This document shows, one piece after another, positions 9,165 to 19,374 of a DNA stretch of 64,000 nt. Position 1 is the first letter of the stretch; each line of letters begins with the position of its first letter. Both the position numbers and the translations under genes were made by a program. The notes under the pieces were generated by a model that saw only the letters and a list, made by a program, of their open reading frames with translations, did not search any database and had not been told where the DNA came from. This DNA comes from Piscibacillus salipiscarius JCM 13188 (GTDB taxonomy: Bacteria; Bacillota; Bacilli; Bacillales; Alkalibacillaceae): positions 26,731 through 90,730 of the forward strand of contig NZ_BBCD01000012.1 in assembly GCF_001311865.1 (NCBI RefSeq). The letters are read 5' to 3'.

Positions 9165-10861
9165 TTAGTCTATTTTAATTTTCCTCAAGCGATTAATAGC
9201 AGCCGCGATTTCAAATCGTCTCGGCTCTGCTAAATCGCCTGGGTGCTGTTCTTGATTTTTTGTGTAAAACTTAGGCCTTTCTGCTGCATTTCTTTTTCAA
9301 AGTGATCCAACCATTCAGTTAGAGTTAGATCCTCTTTAAATGGTGCATGCATCGCCATATATTTTAACATATTTGCAACCATTCTTGTTTGGGAATCATC
9401 GACAATTTGTTCAACTAATGATAGGTCAATAGCATCGCGTCCGATCATGACGGTGTGACGACTCTTTGCTTGAACTTTAGCTTTTTTACCTAATTTGTTT
9501 TTAATTGAATTAGTCACGACCGTTCGATTTGTCCAAGAACCGAATTCATTTAATGCATTCGGCCACTCAACTGGATGATTTTTGGCAATTTCACGTGCTT
9601 CATTGGTTACATTAACTGGCACATAACGGTCCATCATGATGACATTGTCAGCAATATCAAAATAATCACCTGAACCACCCATAACCAGTACCGTTGAAAC
9701 ATCTAATTCATCACGCAATTGTTTAACCTTTTGAACAAACGGGGTAATCGGTTCTTTATCCTTCACCACCAGTTGTTGCATGCGTTCATCACGTATCATG
9801 AAGTTTGTCGCACTTGTATCCTCATCGATTAGAAGAGTCGATGCCCCAGCTTCGAGAGCCTCCATGACGTTCGCAGCTTGCGATGTACTTCCGCTTGCGT
9901 TTTCTGTTGTAAATGTACTTGTATCAGAACTGTTTGGTAAATCATTAATAAATGGTGAAATATTGACTTTACTAATGCTCCGGCCATCCTCAGCGCGAAC
10001 TTTAACTGCACTAGGATCTGTTAAAACATATTCTCTTCCATCACCGGCAATATGCTCATATACCCCTTGTTCAAGTGCTTCAAGCAATGTACTTTTACCA
10101 TGAAATCCGCCACCAACAATTAATGTAATGCCTTTCTTAATGGCCATTCCCGCTAATGGTTGATCACGATACGGAATTTCAAATGACACTTCATTCTCTT
10201 TTGGACTTTGGAAAGGTACTGCATCATTTAAAGGCTTTGTACTAACGCCACTTTTTCTTGGTAAAATAGCTCCATTTGCAATAAACGCAATCCAATTCTC
10301 TTCCTTCATTTTTTCTCGAATGGCATCATGTTGGTCGGCCAACTGCATCGAGTTTGTTAGATCCTCTGGTTTTAGATCAAAAATAGAATGCTGCAGGATA
10401 GAAGGAATAGCTTTAAAGAAAAGCTTTTCCGCCTCTTTTCCATTAATTCTGCGACCATTTGCCGGCAGCCCAACTGATAAACAGATTGTCACGTCATCTT
10501 CAGTAAGCTTAACGGCAGAACGTTTTAAAATTGCCTGGTCAGGACCATCTATTGCGACCATGCCACTTTTGCCGCTTCCTTTAACGTGCGTATTCTCTTT
10601 AAAAACTGCTTGCTGCACCCTGCGTGCCATATAATCTTCAATATAAGTGTTACGTCTTTCTGTCTCTAACCAGGATTGGTCAATTTCTTGATATTTTCGT
10701 GGAATCGTTAAACGAATTTTTGAAGGAGCTGCAAACGGGTCTCCTTGAACATAATCAATGTGTAAATGGTAATTAGAAAAATAATAACTGCCTTGTAGAC
10801 TTTTATAGGCTTTATAGCTCTTGCCATCGATTTGCTTCATTTTCTGCTGTAAAAATTTCAT
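9165..10861 (-). CDS. ABC-class predicted ATPase (COG3044 type, one frameshift near the C-terminus)
   Basis: Cytoplasmic ATPase of the single-chain ABC_ATPase family of unknown role. It has a Walker A-like motif GGGFHGKSTLLEALEQGVYE, a signature-like SGSTSQAANVMEALEAG, a Walker B LLIDEDTSATNFM and a switch region MGGSGDYFDIAD. A homopolymer break near 9256 (A6 for A7) cuts off the family C-terminus; restored, it ends EPRRFEIAAAINRLRKIKID with its stop at 9165, about 565 residues in all. The ATG at 10861 directly follows the stop codon of the TVP38 gene, so the two are probably translationally coupled. Confidence 0.87.
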
Positions 10862-11533
10862 CTATGAACCCTCCGTCACTTTTTCATCCATTTTTTCAAT
10901 TTTGCCCATTAAATTCTTTCTCCAGATAATTGGTGCGATAATTAAGATGACATATAAGATAATTACGGCTGTCATGGTCCAACGATTCCCCACCACTAAA
11001 CTAGCACCCATGAAATTGTATATCAAGGTGCCTGGAATAATACCAATCATCGTTGCTTTAAGAAAATCTTTAAACCGTACTTTCGACAAACCGCACCCGT
11101 AACTAATAAGATCAAAGTTTACAATCGGTAAAAACCTAAGCATTAATATATAAAAGAAACCTTTCTCCTCAAAGTTGCTTTTTAACTCAAGTACTTTTTT
11201 ATTTTTAAGTTTCTTGAAAGAATCTTCACCCATATAACGTGCAATCCAGAAAGCCACGACTGCCCCTAAAGTTGCACCAATAAAAGCAAGTATTGAACCC
11301 CACCATGCGCCAAATGCTAATCCGCCAACGATTGAGAACACTGAGGCTGGAAATAACGCTAAAGGTCTTAGCATAAACAATAATAAATAGAACGCTGGGG
11401 CAAACCAACCAGCCATATAAATAAATGTTCGAATATCTTCTGGAGAAACATGCCAAAGACGTTCATGAAAAGCATATAGTACGATGATAAAAGCAAATAT
11501 AATGGTTCCTTTAATAACTGTTTTTAGCTGCAT
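10862..11533 (-). CDS. TVP38/TMEM64 (VTT, DedA-like) membrane protein
   Basis: Polytopic inner-membrane protein of 223 residues with a short N-terminal membrane segment and the VTT domain. Recognisable features are FRPLALFPASVFSIVGG-like residues (here LRPLALFPASVFSIVGGLAF), the re-entrant glycine-rich GAWWGSILAFIGATLGA, and RFLPIVNFDLISYGCGLSKV. DedA/VTT proteins are implicated in lipid or undecaprenyl-phosphate scrambling; the substrate of this one is unknown. The ATG at 11533 has a GAAGGTGA site. First gene of a two-gene unit with the ABC-class ATPase. Confidence 0.88.
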   Translation of the reverse strand: MQLKTVIKGTIIFAFIIVLYAFHERLWHVSPEDIRTFIYMAGWFAPAFYLLLFMLRPLALFPASVFSIVGGLAFGAWWGSILAFIGATLGAVVAFWIARYMGEDSFKKLKNKKVLELKSNFEEKGFFYILMLRFLPIVNFDLISYGCGLSKVRFKDFLKATMIGIIPGTLIYNFMGASLVVGNRWTMTAVIILYVILIIAPIIWRKNLMGKIEKMDEKVTEGS

Positions 11534-11659
11534 GATCGTTCACCTTCTAAGTCGTTTATATCACAATATATTCCCTGAGATTACTTTACTTAATCAAAAC
11601 TGTAACTTTGCTTAAATTAAATCGACTGTATATCTAAACAAATTTAGGGGGTCAATTTA

Positions 11660-12570
11660 ATGAAAAATGGGTGGTGTTTCTTAGTCTTTGTTTAATGATG
11701 GGATTGTACGCATGTAGTAACGACTCAGCGAATGAAAGTTCAGAAGGAGAAGCTGAATATGATATGGCTGAAGAGTCAAGCCAATCAAAAGAAGGGTTCT
11801 CGCAAAATAATCAATCTGAACAATCCACCGAAGAGGTTGCTGATGAATCCGAGGAAAAATCAGCAACAGACTTTGATAGCACACAGCAGATGATTATTTA
11901 TAAAGGAAATATTGAAGTTGAGGTTAAAGATTTCGGTAGTATGGCTTCACGTATTAAGCAGGAGCTTGATCAGATTGGTGGATATATCGTTGAATCCAAT
12001 CAGTATTTGCAAGGTGAACACAAGAAAAAAGAAGGTTACATGGTCGTTCGAGTTCCTCAAGATCACTTTGATTCATTTATGTCTGGATTAGAAACAGACA
12101 GTTCAAAGATCTTAAGTCGCAGCCAGCAAAGCGAAGATGTATCGGAAGAATATGTAGATCTGGTATCTAGGCTAAAGGCAAAAGAAGCTGTTGAAACCCG
12201 TCTTCTTCAATTTATGGAGGGAGCTGAAAAAACAGAAGATTTGCTTAGAATCTCAGATGACCTTTCCAAAGTTCAAGAAGAAATTGAACAAATCAAAGGC
12301 CGTATGAATTACTTAGAAAACCACGTTGCTTTTTCAACCATTCACATCAATATCACTGAACGCAAAGTAAATGTGCCAAACGTTCAATCACAAGAAGATT
12401 TAAATACGCTAGCAAAAGCGAAACAATTATTTATGAATACGGTTAATTTTCTATTATCAGTCGCATCTAGCTTACTCGTTTTAATTGTTGGGTTATCACC
12501 GGTTTTAATTCCATTACTTATTATAGGGGTTATCATTTTTATAAAATTGAAGCGACAAAAGACGAATTAA
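11660..12570 (+). CDS. DUF4349 lipoprotein (frameshift in the signal peptide)
   Basis: Predicted membrane lipoprotein of about 303 residues. With A5 corrected to A6 at about 11665, the frame starts at the ATG at 11660 behind AGGGGG and gives a textbook lipoprotein signal: Lys-Lys, hydrophobic core, and the lipobox LYAC (Cys19). An acidic Ser/Glu linker (about 20-75) follows, then the DUF4349 domain (IIYKGNIEVEVKDF) with a coiled coil (about 170-225, LSKVQEEIEQIKGRMNYLENH) and a C-terminal membrane helix (about 260-297). Molecular role unknown. Without the correction the frame would start at GTG 11671 and lose the charged signal N-region. Confidence 0.85.
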
Positions 12571-12624
12571 TCAATCAAGCTCTCCTTGAATATAATACAT
12601 TATTAATTTATAAGGAGGGCTAAC

Positions 12625-13248
12625 ATGCAAAGACCTAACAATCCACCTATTACGGTTGATGAGTTAGATGAGCGTACATTACCATTTTGTGCAACTCGCG
12701 ATGACCCAGCCCCATTATTCACAGCAGACGCATTATTTAATAATCAAATTCAATCCATTGATTTAGAGGACTATCGTGGGTCTTGGGTTATTCTATTTTT
12801 CTATGCAAGTGATTTCACCTTTGTCTGACCTACTGAACTCGCAGCAGTTGCTGCCATATATCCTGAACTTCAATCTATGAATACTGAAGTTCTCGGAATA
12901 AGTACAGATAGTGTGTTTGCTCACAAAGTTTTTAAGGAAACTTCACCATCTGCAATGACAGTCGAGTTCCCGTTAGTGAGCGACCGCAATCAGCGAATTA
13001 GCCGTGGGTACCGTGTATTGGATGAAGAATCCGGGACGTCTTTTCGAGCAACGATTATCGTTGATCCAGACGGAATCATTGTTTCCAAAATGATTTACCC
13101 TAGAGAAGTAGGTCGTAGTTCCGATGAGATCTTGAGACTCATGAAAGGAATACAATTTGGACGTGAAACTGGTTTAGGGGTACCTGCCAACTGGGAACCA
13201 GGAATGGACGGAATTCAAAGGAATTTCAATGATATTGGAAGGTACTAA
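12625..13248 (+). CDS. Peroxiredoxin (AhpC/TSA) with in-frame TGA at the peroxidatic cysteine: candidate selenoprotein
   Basis: Thiol peroxidase fold of 207 residues that would reduce peroxides. The frame continues across a single TGA (12826-12828, codon 68) that falls exactly where the family has its peroxidatic Cys: the protein reads SDFTFV-(TGA)-PTELAAVAA, against FTFVCPTE in relatives. All other breaks in this window are base insertions or losses; here the frame is unchanged on both sides. A GCAGCA/TGCTGC hairpin begins 12 bases after the TGA, as in bacterial SECIS elements. The usual C-terminal resolving Cys is absent (GVPANWEPG where 2-Cys enzymes have VCPANW), so the only coded Cys is residue 22. 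RBS AAGGAGG. Alternatives: a substitution error, or a real nonsense mutation. Confidence 0.75.
12829..12854 (+). promoter_or_regulatory. Possible bacterial SECIS hairpin
   Basis: Bases 12841-12854 (GCAGCAGTTGCTGC) form a perfect 6-bp stem closing on GT; if only the outer four pairs form, the loop is CAGTTG. The loop G lies 19 bases after the TGA, inside the 16-37 base window described for bacterial SECIS elements. The hairpin also encodes the ordinary Ala-Ala-Val-Ala-Ala helix, so it could be coincidence. Confidence 0.4.
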
Positions 13249-13273
13249 ATATTTATATTTGAATACTATGTAA

Positions 13274-13299
13274 GGGGCTTAGGAAATTTCTAAGTCCCT
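13274..13299 (+). terminator. Terminator behind the peroxiredoxin gene
   Basis: Stem GGGCTTAG / CTAAGtCCC with one bulged T and a 7-base loop, 25 bases after the stop codon; the following T tract is weak. Confidence 0.5.
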
Positions 13300-13371
13300 A
13301 ATTTAATTCAATTACATTTTATATTTCCCTTTGTTTTGAAAAGAAAATTCATATATTTTTTAGTCAAAAAA

Positions 13372-13401
13372 GCACGTGAATCCAAATATAAATTCACGTG
13401 C
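13372..13401. terminator. Bidirectional terminator between convergent genes
   Basis: A perfect 10-bp stem (GCACGTGAAT / ATTCACGTGC, 10-base loop) flanked by A-rich sequence on the left and AAAAAAA on the right; it can serve the minus-strand hydrolase gene and the plus-strand peroxiredoxin gene. Confidence 0.75.
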
Positions 13402-13444
13402 AAAAAAATATTTGTATTTGAAAGTTTTCTGACGCAATTTTAAT

Positions 13445-14401
13445 TTACTCCATGTACTTTTTTAAGAATTGCTCTAATGTCTCAATATATTCATCACGAT
13501 AAATCGCAAAGGCTTCACCGTGACTTGAGTTTTCAAAAACCTTAATTTGCGCTTCACTATTCGTATGTTTGTACAATTCTTTCGTCATTCTCGTTGGCAC
13601 AAAATCATCGCTGTTACCATGAATATATAATATTGGGACCTCTGCCTTTTTAACTTGCTTTAATGCAGAAGCTTCTTTTAATGAATAGTCGGCTTTCGCT
13701 TTAGTTACTAGACTAGTCGAATCTAGTATAGGAAATGATGGTAAATTAAACATACGTCCCATTTGATAGTCAAACAAATCATACACACTCGTATAAGGAC
13801 TGTCAGCTACAATCGCGTTCACATTTGAGGGCATGTCCTCTCCACTAGCCATTAAGACGGACGCAGCTCCCATTGATAAGCCATGAAGGATAATTTCCGT
13901 ATCTTCACCTTGTTTTTCAACTAACTTGTTCACCCAGTCAACTAAGTCCAACCGACTATGCCAACCAAAGCCTATATAATCCCCTTGACTTTGGCCATGG
14001 CCTCGCAAATCTACTGAAAGCATGTTATACCCTAGTTCTTCATAATAATATTCACCGTAAAGCCCCATGTCTCTAGCTCGACCCAAATAACCATGAGCAA
14101 ACACTACGGTTTTATTAGTAGGTTCTTCAGCTTCTAAATAGTAACCTTGCAGTCTTAAATCATCAAACGACTGAAGTTCCCAGTATTCGAAGTTTTGATT
14201 ATCGACCCACTCACGCCAACCACCACTTACAAACACGTCCATGGCTTCACGAGACACGACTAAATCATCATTATTTTGCAGAAAGTCTTTCTTTTCACGT
14301 TTAATAGCTAAATCATAAAAATAAAAACTCGCAAATATATCTATTAACATTAGTAAAACTAATAATCCTATCCCGACCTTAACCCATTTCTTTTTTAACA
14401 A
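13445..14401 (-). CDS. Alpha/beta hydrolase, membrane-anchored (YqkD-like)
   Basis: Serine hydrolase of 318 residues with an N-terminal membrane anchor (about 7-28). Seen: oxyanion-region FAHGYLGRARDMG, nucleophile elbow GLSMGA, acid residue in HGNSDDFVPT and catalytic His in SSHGEAF. This arrangement fits the cell-surface or periplasm-facing alpha/beta hydrolases such as Bacillus YqkD; the substrate (lipid or peptide ester) is unknown. The start is a TTG at 14401 behind GGGAAGGA, the only start-like codon before the membrane segment. Transcribed alone and closed by the bidirectional terminator. Confidence 0.85.
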   Translation of the reverse strand: MLKKKWVKVGIGLLVLLMLIDIFASFYFYDLAIKREKKDFLQNNDDLVVSREAMDVFVSGGWREWVDNQNFEYWELQSFDDLRLQGYYLEAEEPTNKTVVFAHGYLGRARDMGLYGEYYYEELGYNMLSVDLRGHGQSQGDYIGFGWHSRLDLVDWVNKLVEKQGEDTEIILHGLSMGAASVLMASGEDMPSNVNAIVADSPYTSVYDLFDYQMGRMFNLPSFPILDSTSLVTKAKADYSLKEASALKQVKKAEVPILYIHGNSDDFVPTRMTKELYKHTNSEAQIKVFENSSHGEAFAIYRDEYIETLEQFLKKYME

Positions 14402-14586
14402 AGTCCTTCCCCTCTCGATTCTCTGGTGCTTATGTCCTATTATACAGAAAATTCGGGATAATTGTCATTGGGAATCGGTGGAATTTAATATTGGTTAAAT
14501 TTAACTATAACTCTTCAACAAACTAGAAAAGCTCTAGTTATTACTAATTTTAATATGTTAACACCAACCTTTACATATATAAACAA

Positions 14587-14610
14587 AAAGCTACCGAAGT
14601 CGGTAGCTTT
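14587..14610 (-). terminator. Terminator behind the DUF3231 gene
   Basis: A perfect 11-bp stem AAAGCTACCGA / TCGGTAGCTTT with a two-base loop, 4 bases after the stop codon; followed on the minus strand by TTTTGTTT. Confidence 0.8.
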
Positions 14611-14613
14611 TGT

Positions 14614-15628
14614 TTACTTCTTATTCTTTTTACTCAGCTCATCTCGGTCGACAGATCTAGGAGGCTCTTCCATCCAACCATTCTCAATCATAAGACGAGT
14701 GCCAGCATCTGCATATTTAACCAATTCAGATACTAACCTTGAATAAGTTAATCCTATATCACGGCGTGGGCTTGCGGCCATTGCTGCGCCATAATAAGCA
14801 ATACTTAACCCATTCAAAGCTGACGTATAAAACATCATCTTACGGTCTGAATAAACATAAGTCGTTGAATCCGTTACTTCAGAATCCCATGTCATTGGTT
14901 GAGGAGTATCGAACTTCTTTAAATACGAACAAAATCTCGCAATGTTTATTTGCAATTTCTTTACCTCTTAAGAAGTAATCTGCGACGTCACGATTTTTGG
15001 TTACTTGGCTAAATCCCATCATGGTTGCTGCACCTAATGCATTCCGTTCGTAATTGGCATAAAATTCATAATTTCTGCACCAGTTAACGGCCTTTTTTCT
15101 TTAAAGAATCCAGCCAGAAAGTTATTGTCTTTAACAAAGTCATAGTTATCAGGTGTAGGTAAATATGGCGATCTTTCATAAAGTCCTTTATCTAAAAGAA
15201 TTGACTTTGACTTTTGAATTAAACTTACAGATTCTTCTAAACAGTTATGAAAAAACTCAAAGACATCATCTCGAACAGCTGTTGTAATGGCATTACCATA
15301 ATTATTGACTCCTATTTTCCCCCATTTGTGAAGTGGTGGTAAGGAAATACACATCCGTAAATAACCTTGGAGCTGTTACATCCACATCTTCATCAAGTTT
15401 AAACCCATGAGGAACAGGATAATTTTCTTGATTAAAAAATCCTTCAATTTGTTTAACATGTGACTCTGAGATACTCAAAGCTAATTCTAAAATTTGCTTA
15501 ATATCTGGATCATCAACATGATTTAATTGATATTTGTAGTGACAAATAGCTCCAGAGTCATTCATATAGGTGTTCCACAAATTGGTTATTTCTGAGGCTG
15601 TTAAATTGTTTAAACCGCCTGTGCTCAT
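14614..15628 (-). CDS. DUF3231 family protein (three frameshifts)
   Basis: Cytoplasmic protein of about 338 residues built from two ferritin-like helical halves, as in the Bacillaceae DUF3231 family (often related to spore coat protein F-like folds; function unknown). Recognisable segments are LTASEITNLWNTYMNDSGAICHY, LALSISESHVKQIEGFFNQE and, in the second half, FMANYERNALGAATMMGFSQV after restoring the frame. Breaks lie at about 15335, 15055 and 14940. The ATG at 15628 follows AGAGGGG. The gene stands alone and ends at the terminator at 14587-14610. Confidence 0.82.
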
Positions 15629-15768
15629 GTTAACCCCTCTTTACATATAGTAAATTTATGTTTAATTTGCCCTAAATGGTTTATGATATTAATAATTTTT
15701 AAATTCAATTTGAATCTAAATTTTAGTTTCTCAAGCTTATTAGGTTAGACAATCACAAAATATAAAAA

Positions 15769-15790
15769 CACCAATCAAAATTGATTGGTG
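15769..15790 (-). terminator. Terminator behind wrbA
   Basis: A perfect 10-bp stem CACCAATCAA / TTGATTGGTG with a two-base loop; the minus strand continues with TTTTTATA. Confidence 0.8.
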
Positions 15791-15809
15791 CTTTGACAAA
15801 CATTATGCG

Positions 15810-16421
15810 TTAACTTCTTGACCTTTTTTTAACTAATGATGCAACTTCAATCGTACGTTTAGCTTGGTGCTTAACAGCGTCTTTAACATCTTCAACCATG
15901 TTACCTTCTTGATCAACCGTAACACTTACGCCATACGGGTTGCCGCCAGAAGCAAACTGAACTGGATCAGTATAACCAGGCGCTGCAATGATGGCACCCC
16001 AGTGCATCATAGACGTATAAAGTGCTTGTACAGTTGCTTCTTGACCACCATGAGCATTTGAAGCTGATGACATCGCACTTACGACTTTATTAATCGTTTT
16101 TCCATTAGCCCAAAGGCCACCTTGCATGTCTAAGAATTGCTTCATCTGAGATGGTAAGTTACCGAAACGAGTAGGTGTGCTGAAGATAATCGCATCTGCC
16201 CACTCAATATCATCTGAAGACGCAACAGGTACGTCTTGAGTTGCTTCATAGTGATCTTTCCAAGCAGGATTTGACTCAATTGCGGCTTTAGGTGCAAGTT
16301 CTTCCACTTTGAGAACTTTAGCGTTGGCACCCGCTTCTTGAGCTGCTTCTTCAGCCCATTTTGCCATTTGATAATTCGTTCCTGTTGAGCTGTAATATAC
16401 AATTGCTAAATTAATTGCCAT
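15810..16421 (-). CDS. wrbA: NAD(P)H:quinone oxidoreductase, WrbA-type flavoprotein
   Basis: FMN-binding flavodoxin-fold enzyme that reduces quinones by two electrons and so limits oxidative cycling. The N-terminus AINLAIVYYSSTGTNYQMA contains the phosphate-binding loop; FSTPTRFGNLPSQMKQFLDM and the GGQEATVQALYTSMMHWG segment are typical of the WrbA family. The ATG at 16421 is chosen because it lies behind GAAGGGAG; the frame is open 27 codons further upstream. At the 3' end an A7 run could hide an extra base: removing it gives the tail KKGQEVNA instead of KKRSRS. Single-gene unit. Confidence 0.9.
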   Translation of the reverse strand: MAINLAIVYYSSTGTNYQMAKWAEEAAQEAGANAKVLKVEELAPKAAIESNPAWKDHYEATQDVPVASSDDIEWADAIIFSTPTRFGNLPSQMKQFLDMQGGLWANGKTINKVVSAMSSASNAHGGQEATVQALYTSMMHWGAIIAAPGYTDPVQFASGGNPYGVSVTVDQEGNMVEDVKDAVKHQAKRTIEVASLVKKRSRS

Positions 16422-16513
16422 GTTAAAAAACTCCCTTCTAGTTGTAAACTTACTTTTTGTAAGCACATTTGCTATTGTAACGATAAAATATCTTGAAGTC
16501 AAGATAATGGGTT

Positions 16514-17322
16514 TTAAGCAAATTTAAGAATTTGTTCCACTACTTCAACAGGTTTTTCCTCAGTGATTAAATGACCAGCTTGATCATACGCAATGAGGTT
16601 CGCATTAGGAAGTTCTGATGCAAGCTTTTGCCCAACCTTAAATGGGACAACCTCATCTTGTTTTCCCCAAATTAATAAAGCTGGTGTATAAATTTGATTT
16701 AAATCTTGTGAAGACAAATCACCTTCACGATGTCTAAGTAAGCGAATCAATGAGTGGGGAAAGTCCTTTTCCAATAAAGGTCTTTTATATTCTTCCATCA
16801 TTTCATCCGTAATTAATGAATGATTGAATAAAACTTTTTTAAGCTCTTCTTTTACATCATGTTTGTTAATATGATAATGGACATAGCGATGGAAAATGGT
16901 AAGTATGAACTTAAGATTAATAATTGGTTCGCTCGCTTTAAGTACCCAGAACTATTTAATAAAATTAATTTTGAGACTTTTTCTGGGTAAAATTTAGCCA
17001 CATTCAGACTAACTTGACCACCCATCGAATGACCGACTAATGTAACCCGCGTTATATGAAAATAATCCATAACTTCTTTAATCAATTGAGCATAGTTCTC
17101 AAACGAATAGCGAAATGACTTAGATTTTTCACTACGACCAAAGCCTGGTAAGTCAATAGCTATAACTGAATAATTCTCAGATAGCTTGGACATGATTCGA
17201 TGAAATGTATATGTAGATGATAAATATCCGTGTATAAGTATAAGCGGCGGTTTCTCAGAAATGTTATATTCGCAATAAATATTGACATTCATAACTCGGA
17301 TGGTTTCTTTATTTAAACTCAT
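16514..17322 (-). CDS. Alpha/beta hydrolase (one frameshift)
   Basis: Cytoplasmic hydrolase of about 269 residues without signal peptide. Seen: ILIHGYLSSTYTFHRI (oxyanion region), VIAIDLPGFGRSEKS, nucleophile elbow GHSMGGQ, the acid-residue segment WGKQDEVVPF and the catalytic histidine in QAGHLITEE. A frame break near 16890 splits it inside the lid region. The ATG at 17322 is divergent from maf. Substrate unknown; the closest general class is the small-molecule esterase/haloperoxidase-like hydrolases. Confidence 0.83.
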
Positions 17323-17398
17323 AATCGTATCCTTTCTCTTATTGCCTATATGTATTATTTTAACGATTTCAAAAACTGATTAAAAACAGGAGGATTTT

Positions 17399-17977
17399 AT
17401 GGAACCAAAATTAATCCTTGGTTCATCATCACCAAGAAGACAGGAATTGCTCAAACAAGTTCATATTCCTTTTACGATTAGAAAACCAGAAGCCGATGAA
17501 TCTCAAATCACCGAACAAAACCCTGAAAAGAAAGTGGCTCATTTAGCTCAGTTTAAAAGCAGACACATCAACCTTTTAGATTCTAATGAGGTGATACTGT
17601 CAGCCGATACAGTCGTCTCTTTTCAGAATAAAATATTTGAAAAACCTAAAAGTAAAGATGAAGCTTATCACATGATTTCCCTATTGAGTGGAAGTATACA
17701 TGACGTGTACTCCGGGTTTACAATCCGTACGAACACAGAAGAAAAAACTTTTGTCGAACGAACTGAAGTTGAGTTTTGGCCTTTAGATAAACAAGACATC
17801 CAGTGGTATATCTCAACAGATGATCCTTACGATAAAGCTGGTGCTTATGGTATCCAAAGCATTGGCGCCATGTTCGTTAAACAGATCAAGGGCGATTATT
17901 ACAATGTTGTAGGCCTCCCCATCTCTCGAGTGGTTAAAGAGCTAACGAAATTCGGAATTAAATCAGAATATAATTAA
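17399..17977 (+). CDS. maf: Maf family nucleotide pyrophosphatase
   Basis: House-cleaning dTTP/UTP/modified-nucleotide pyrophosphatase of 192 residues. Family motifs are all present: LILGSSSPRRQELL at the N-terminus (substrate phosphate loop), EVILSADTVV with its conserved Asp, KPKSKDEAYHMISLLSG, VYSGFTI and DKAGAYGIQSIGAMFV. The ATG at 17399 follows CAGGAGG. Unusually for Bacillus it is not next to radC/mreB here but stands alone between two minus-strand genes. Its stop codon overlaps the shared terminator. Confidence 0.93.
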   Translation: MEPKLILGSSSPRRQELLKQVHIPFTIRKPEADESQITEQNPEKKVAHLAQFKSRHINLLDSNEVILSADTVVSFQNKIFEKPKSKDEAYHMISLLSGSIHDVYSGFTIRTNTEEKTFVERTEVEFWPLDKQDIQWYISTDDPYDKAGAYGIQSIGAMFVKQIKGDYYNVVGLPISRVVKELTKFGIKSEYN

Positions 17978-18002
17978 GGGCTAAACATATCATTTAGCCC
18001 TT
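17976..18002. terminator. Bidirectional terminator between maf and the P450 gene
   Basis: AAGGGCTAAA and TTTAGCCCTT arms with a CATATCA loop; T-rich on both exits. Confidence 0.75.
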
Positions 18003-18010
18003 CATTTTAA

Positions 18011-19227
18011 TTATGACCTTTGGTTTGGGGGAATATCATTCATTTGATATTCTGGTTCTTGATCAGGAAACTCAAACGTCACTTCATTTATGAAATACTC
18101 CAAGGTAGTTTTTAGAATTTTAATCGTAATCCATTCTCCTGCGCAACGGTGTCCAATATCAAACTCTCCTCCACCTTGAGGAATGAAATCAAATGGGGTT
18201 CCCTCCCATCCATTAAATCGTGTAGGTTTAAACTCATCTGGTTCATCCCATATTTCAGGGTCATGATTCGTTCCATAAAGGTCTAAAAATGTTACCGTAT
18301 CTTTTTTAAAAATATAATTATTCCACGTAAAATCTTTTCTGACCCTCGCAACAACAAATGGGAAAAATGGATAATAACGGCGAACTTCTTGAATAAATTG
18401 CTCGGAGTTGAGCTCACCATTTTTAATAGCTTTCACCTGTTCAGGATGCTCAAACCAACCTAAAACGTAAAATTAATATATACCGCGATGGCTACTAACG
18501 GTCTAATTAAGTTTAATAATTCAACGGCCGCTATATGTTGATCTAGCAACTCACCGTTTAAATCTTTGTGCATGGAAAATTGGTAAAATGCACGAGATCG
18601 ATCCACGTTAATACGTTCTTTTCTAACCTTTTGAATTAAGTCTTCAAGCTTACTTTCAAGTTTTTGTCTCGACCATCTAGATTTAATATTTTTTGGTCCA
18701 ATTTTAGATGCATATTCAAATAGTGGGCTTAAGTTAGATGCCCAATACTGGACTTCCTCTTCTTTGTAAGGAACACCTGTCCACCTTAAAGCAATACGAG
18801 TTAAGACAACCTTTGCCGCTTCATAAATTTCTACTTCATCTGTTTCTTTGTTTATATAACTCTGCCATTCCTCTTTAGTTAATTGTTGAATTTCATTAAG
18901 TGCCTCTTTTGTCATTAGGGACATGAACATAGCTTTTCGGTGCCGGTGTTCTTCCCCATCAAGTCCTTGTACTCCACCCTGTCCTAGAATTGTCTTTTGA
19001 GCGCTAGTAGGAGCCGCTTCTTCTCTATAAAATTTATCTGTATCATAGAACAGTTCCGCTTCTTTTTTTCCAACCATACAAATGGTCTTTGCCCCTAATA
19101 TCCTTGTCAGAACCACTCTGGAATCAAATTTCCCAGTTCGATTAAGTATAAAATAATATCCTTCTCTTAATAATTCTATAGAATGATCCCAGCCTGTTTC
19201 CTTAGGGATTTTCCTCTGATGAGACAT
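18011..19227 (-). CDS. Cytochrome P450, CYP152 peroxygenase type (one frameshift)
   Basis: H2O2-dependent fatty-acid hydroxylase (alpha/beta) or decarboxylase of the CYP152 family, about 405 residues, related to B. subtilis YbdT. Typical features: the N-terminus IPKETGWDHSIELLREGYYF, the LGQGGVQGLDGEEHRHRK segment, VRRYYPFFPFVVARVRKDF, and the heme ligand Cys in GHRCAGEWIT preceded by FIPQGGG. The frame break near 18470 (T4 for T5) lies in the I-helix region; the restored sequence reads FTFLGWFEHPEQV. The ATG at 19227 has a GGAGGTC site 7 bases before it. No reductase partner is nearby, as expected for peroxygenases. Confidence 0.92.
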
Positions 19228-19374
19228 GATTTGACCTCCGGTAAATGACTTTTTCCTTAGTATTCCCAATGTGTAGGAGGTAAAACATCACGTTCCGTTC
19301 AAAAGATTACCTGAATGTCATCTCAACCATTTGATTAAATTGTTCCTCTTTCTCTACAAATGGATTATGATAGC

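Noticed and set aside
12826..12828. The TGA in the peroxiredoxin as one more frameshift artefact
   Set aside because: The reading frame is identical on both sides, and the codon falls exactly at the catalytic cysteine; a base gain or loss cannot explain it. A substitution error remains possible and is noted.
19270..19374. A short frame reading SYHNPFVEKEEQFNQMVEMTFR just behind the SDR gene
   Set aside because: It has no start codon or ribosome site; it could be a frameshifted extension of the SDR, but the SDR already has a normal family end.
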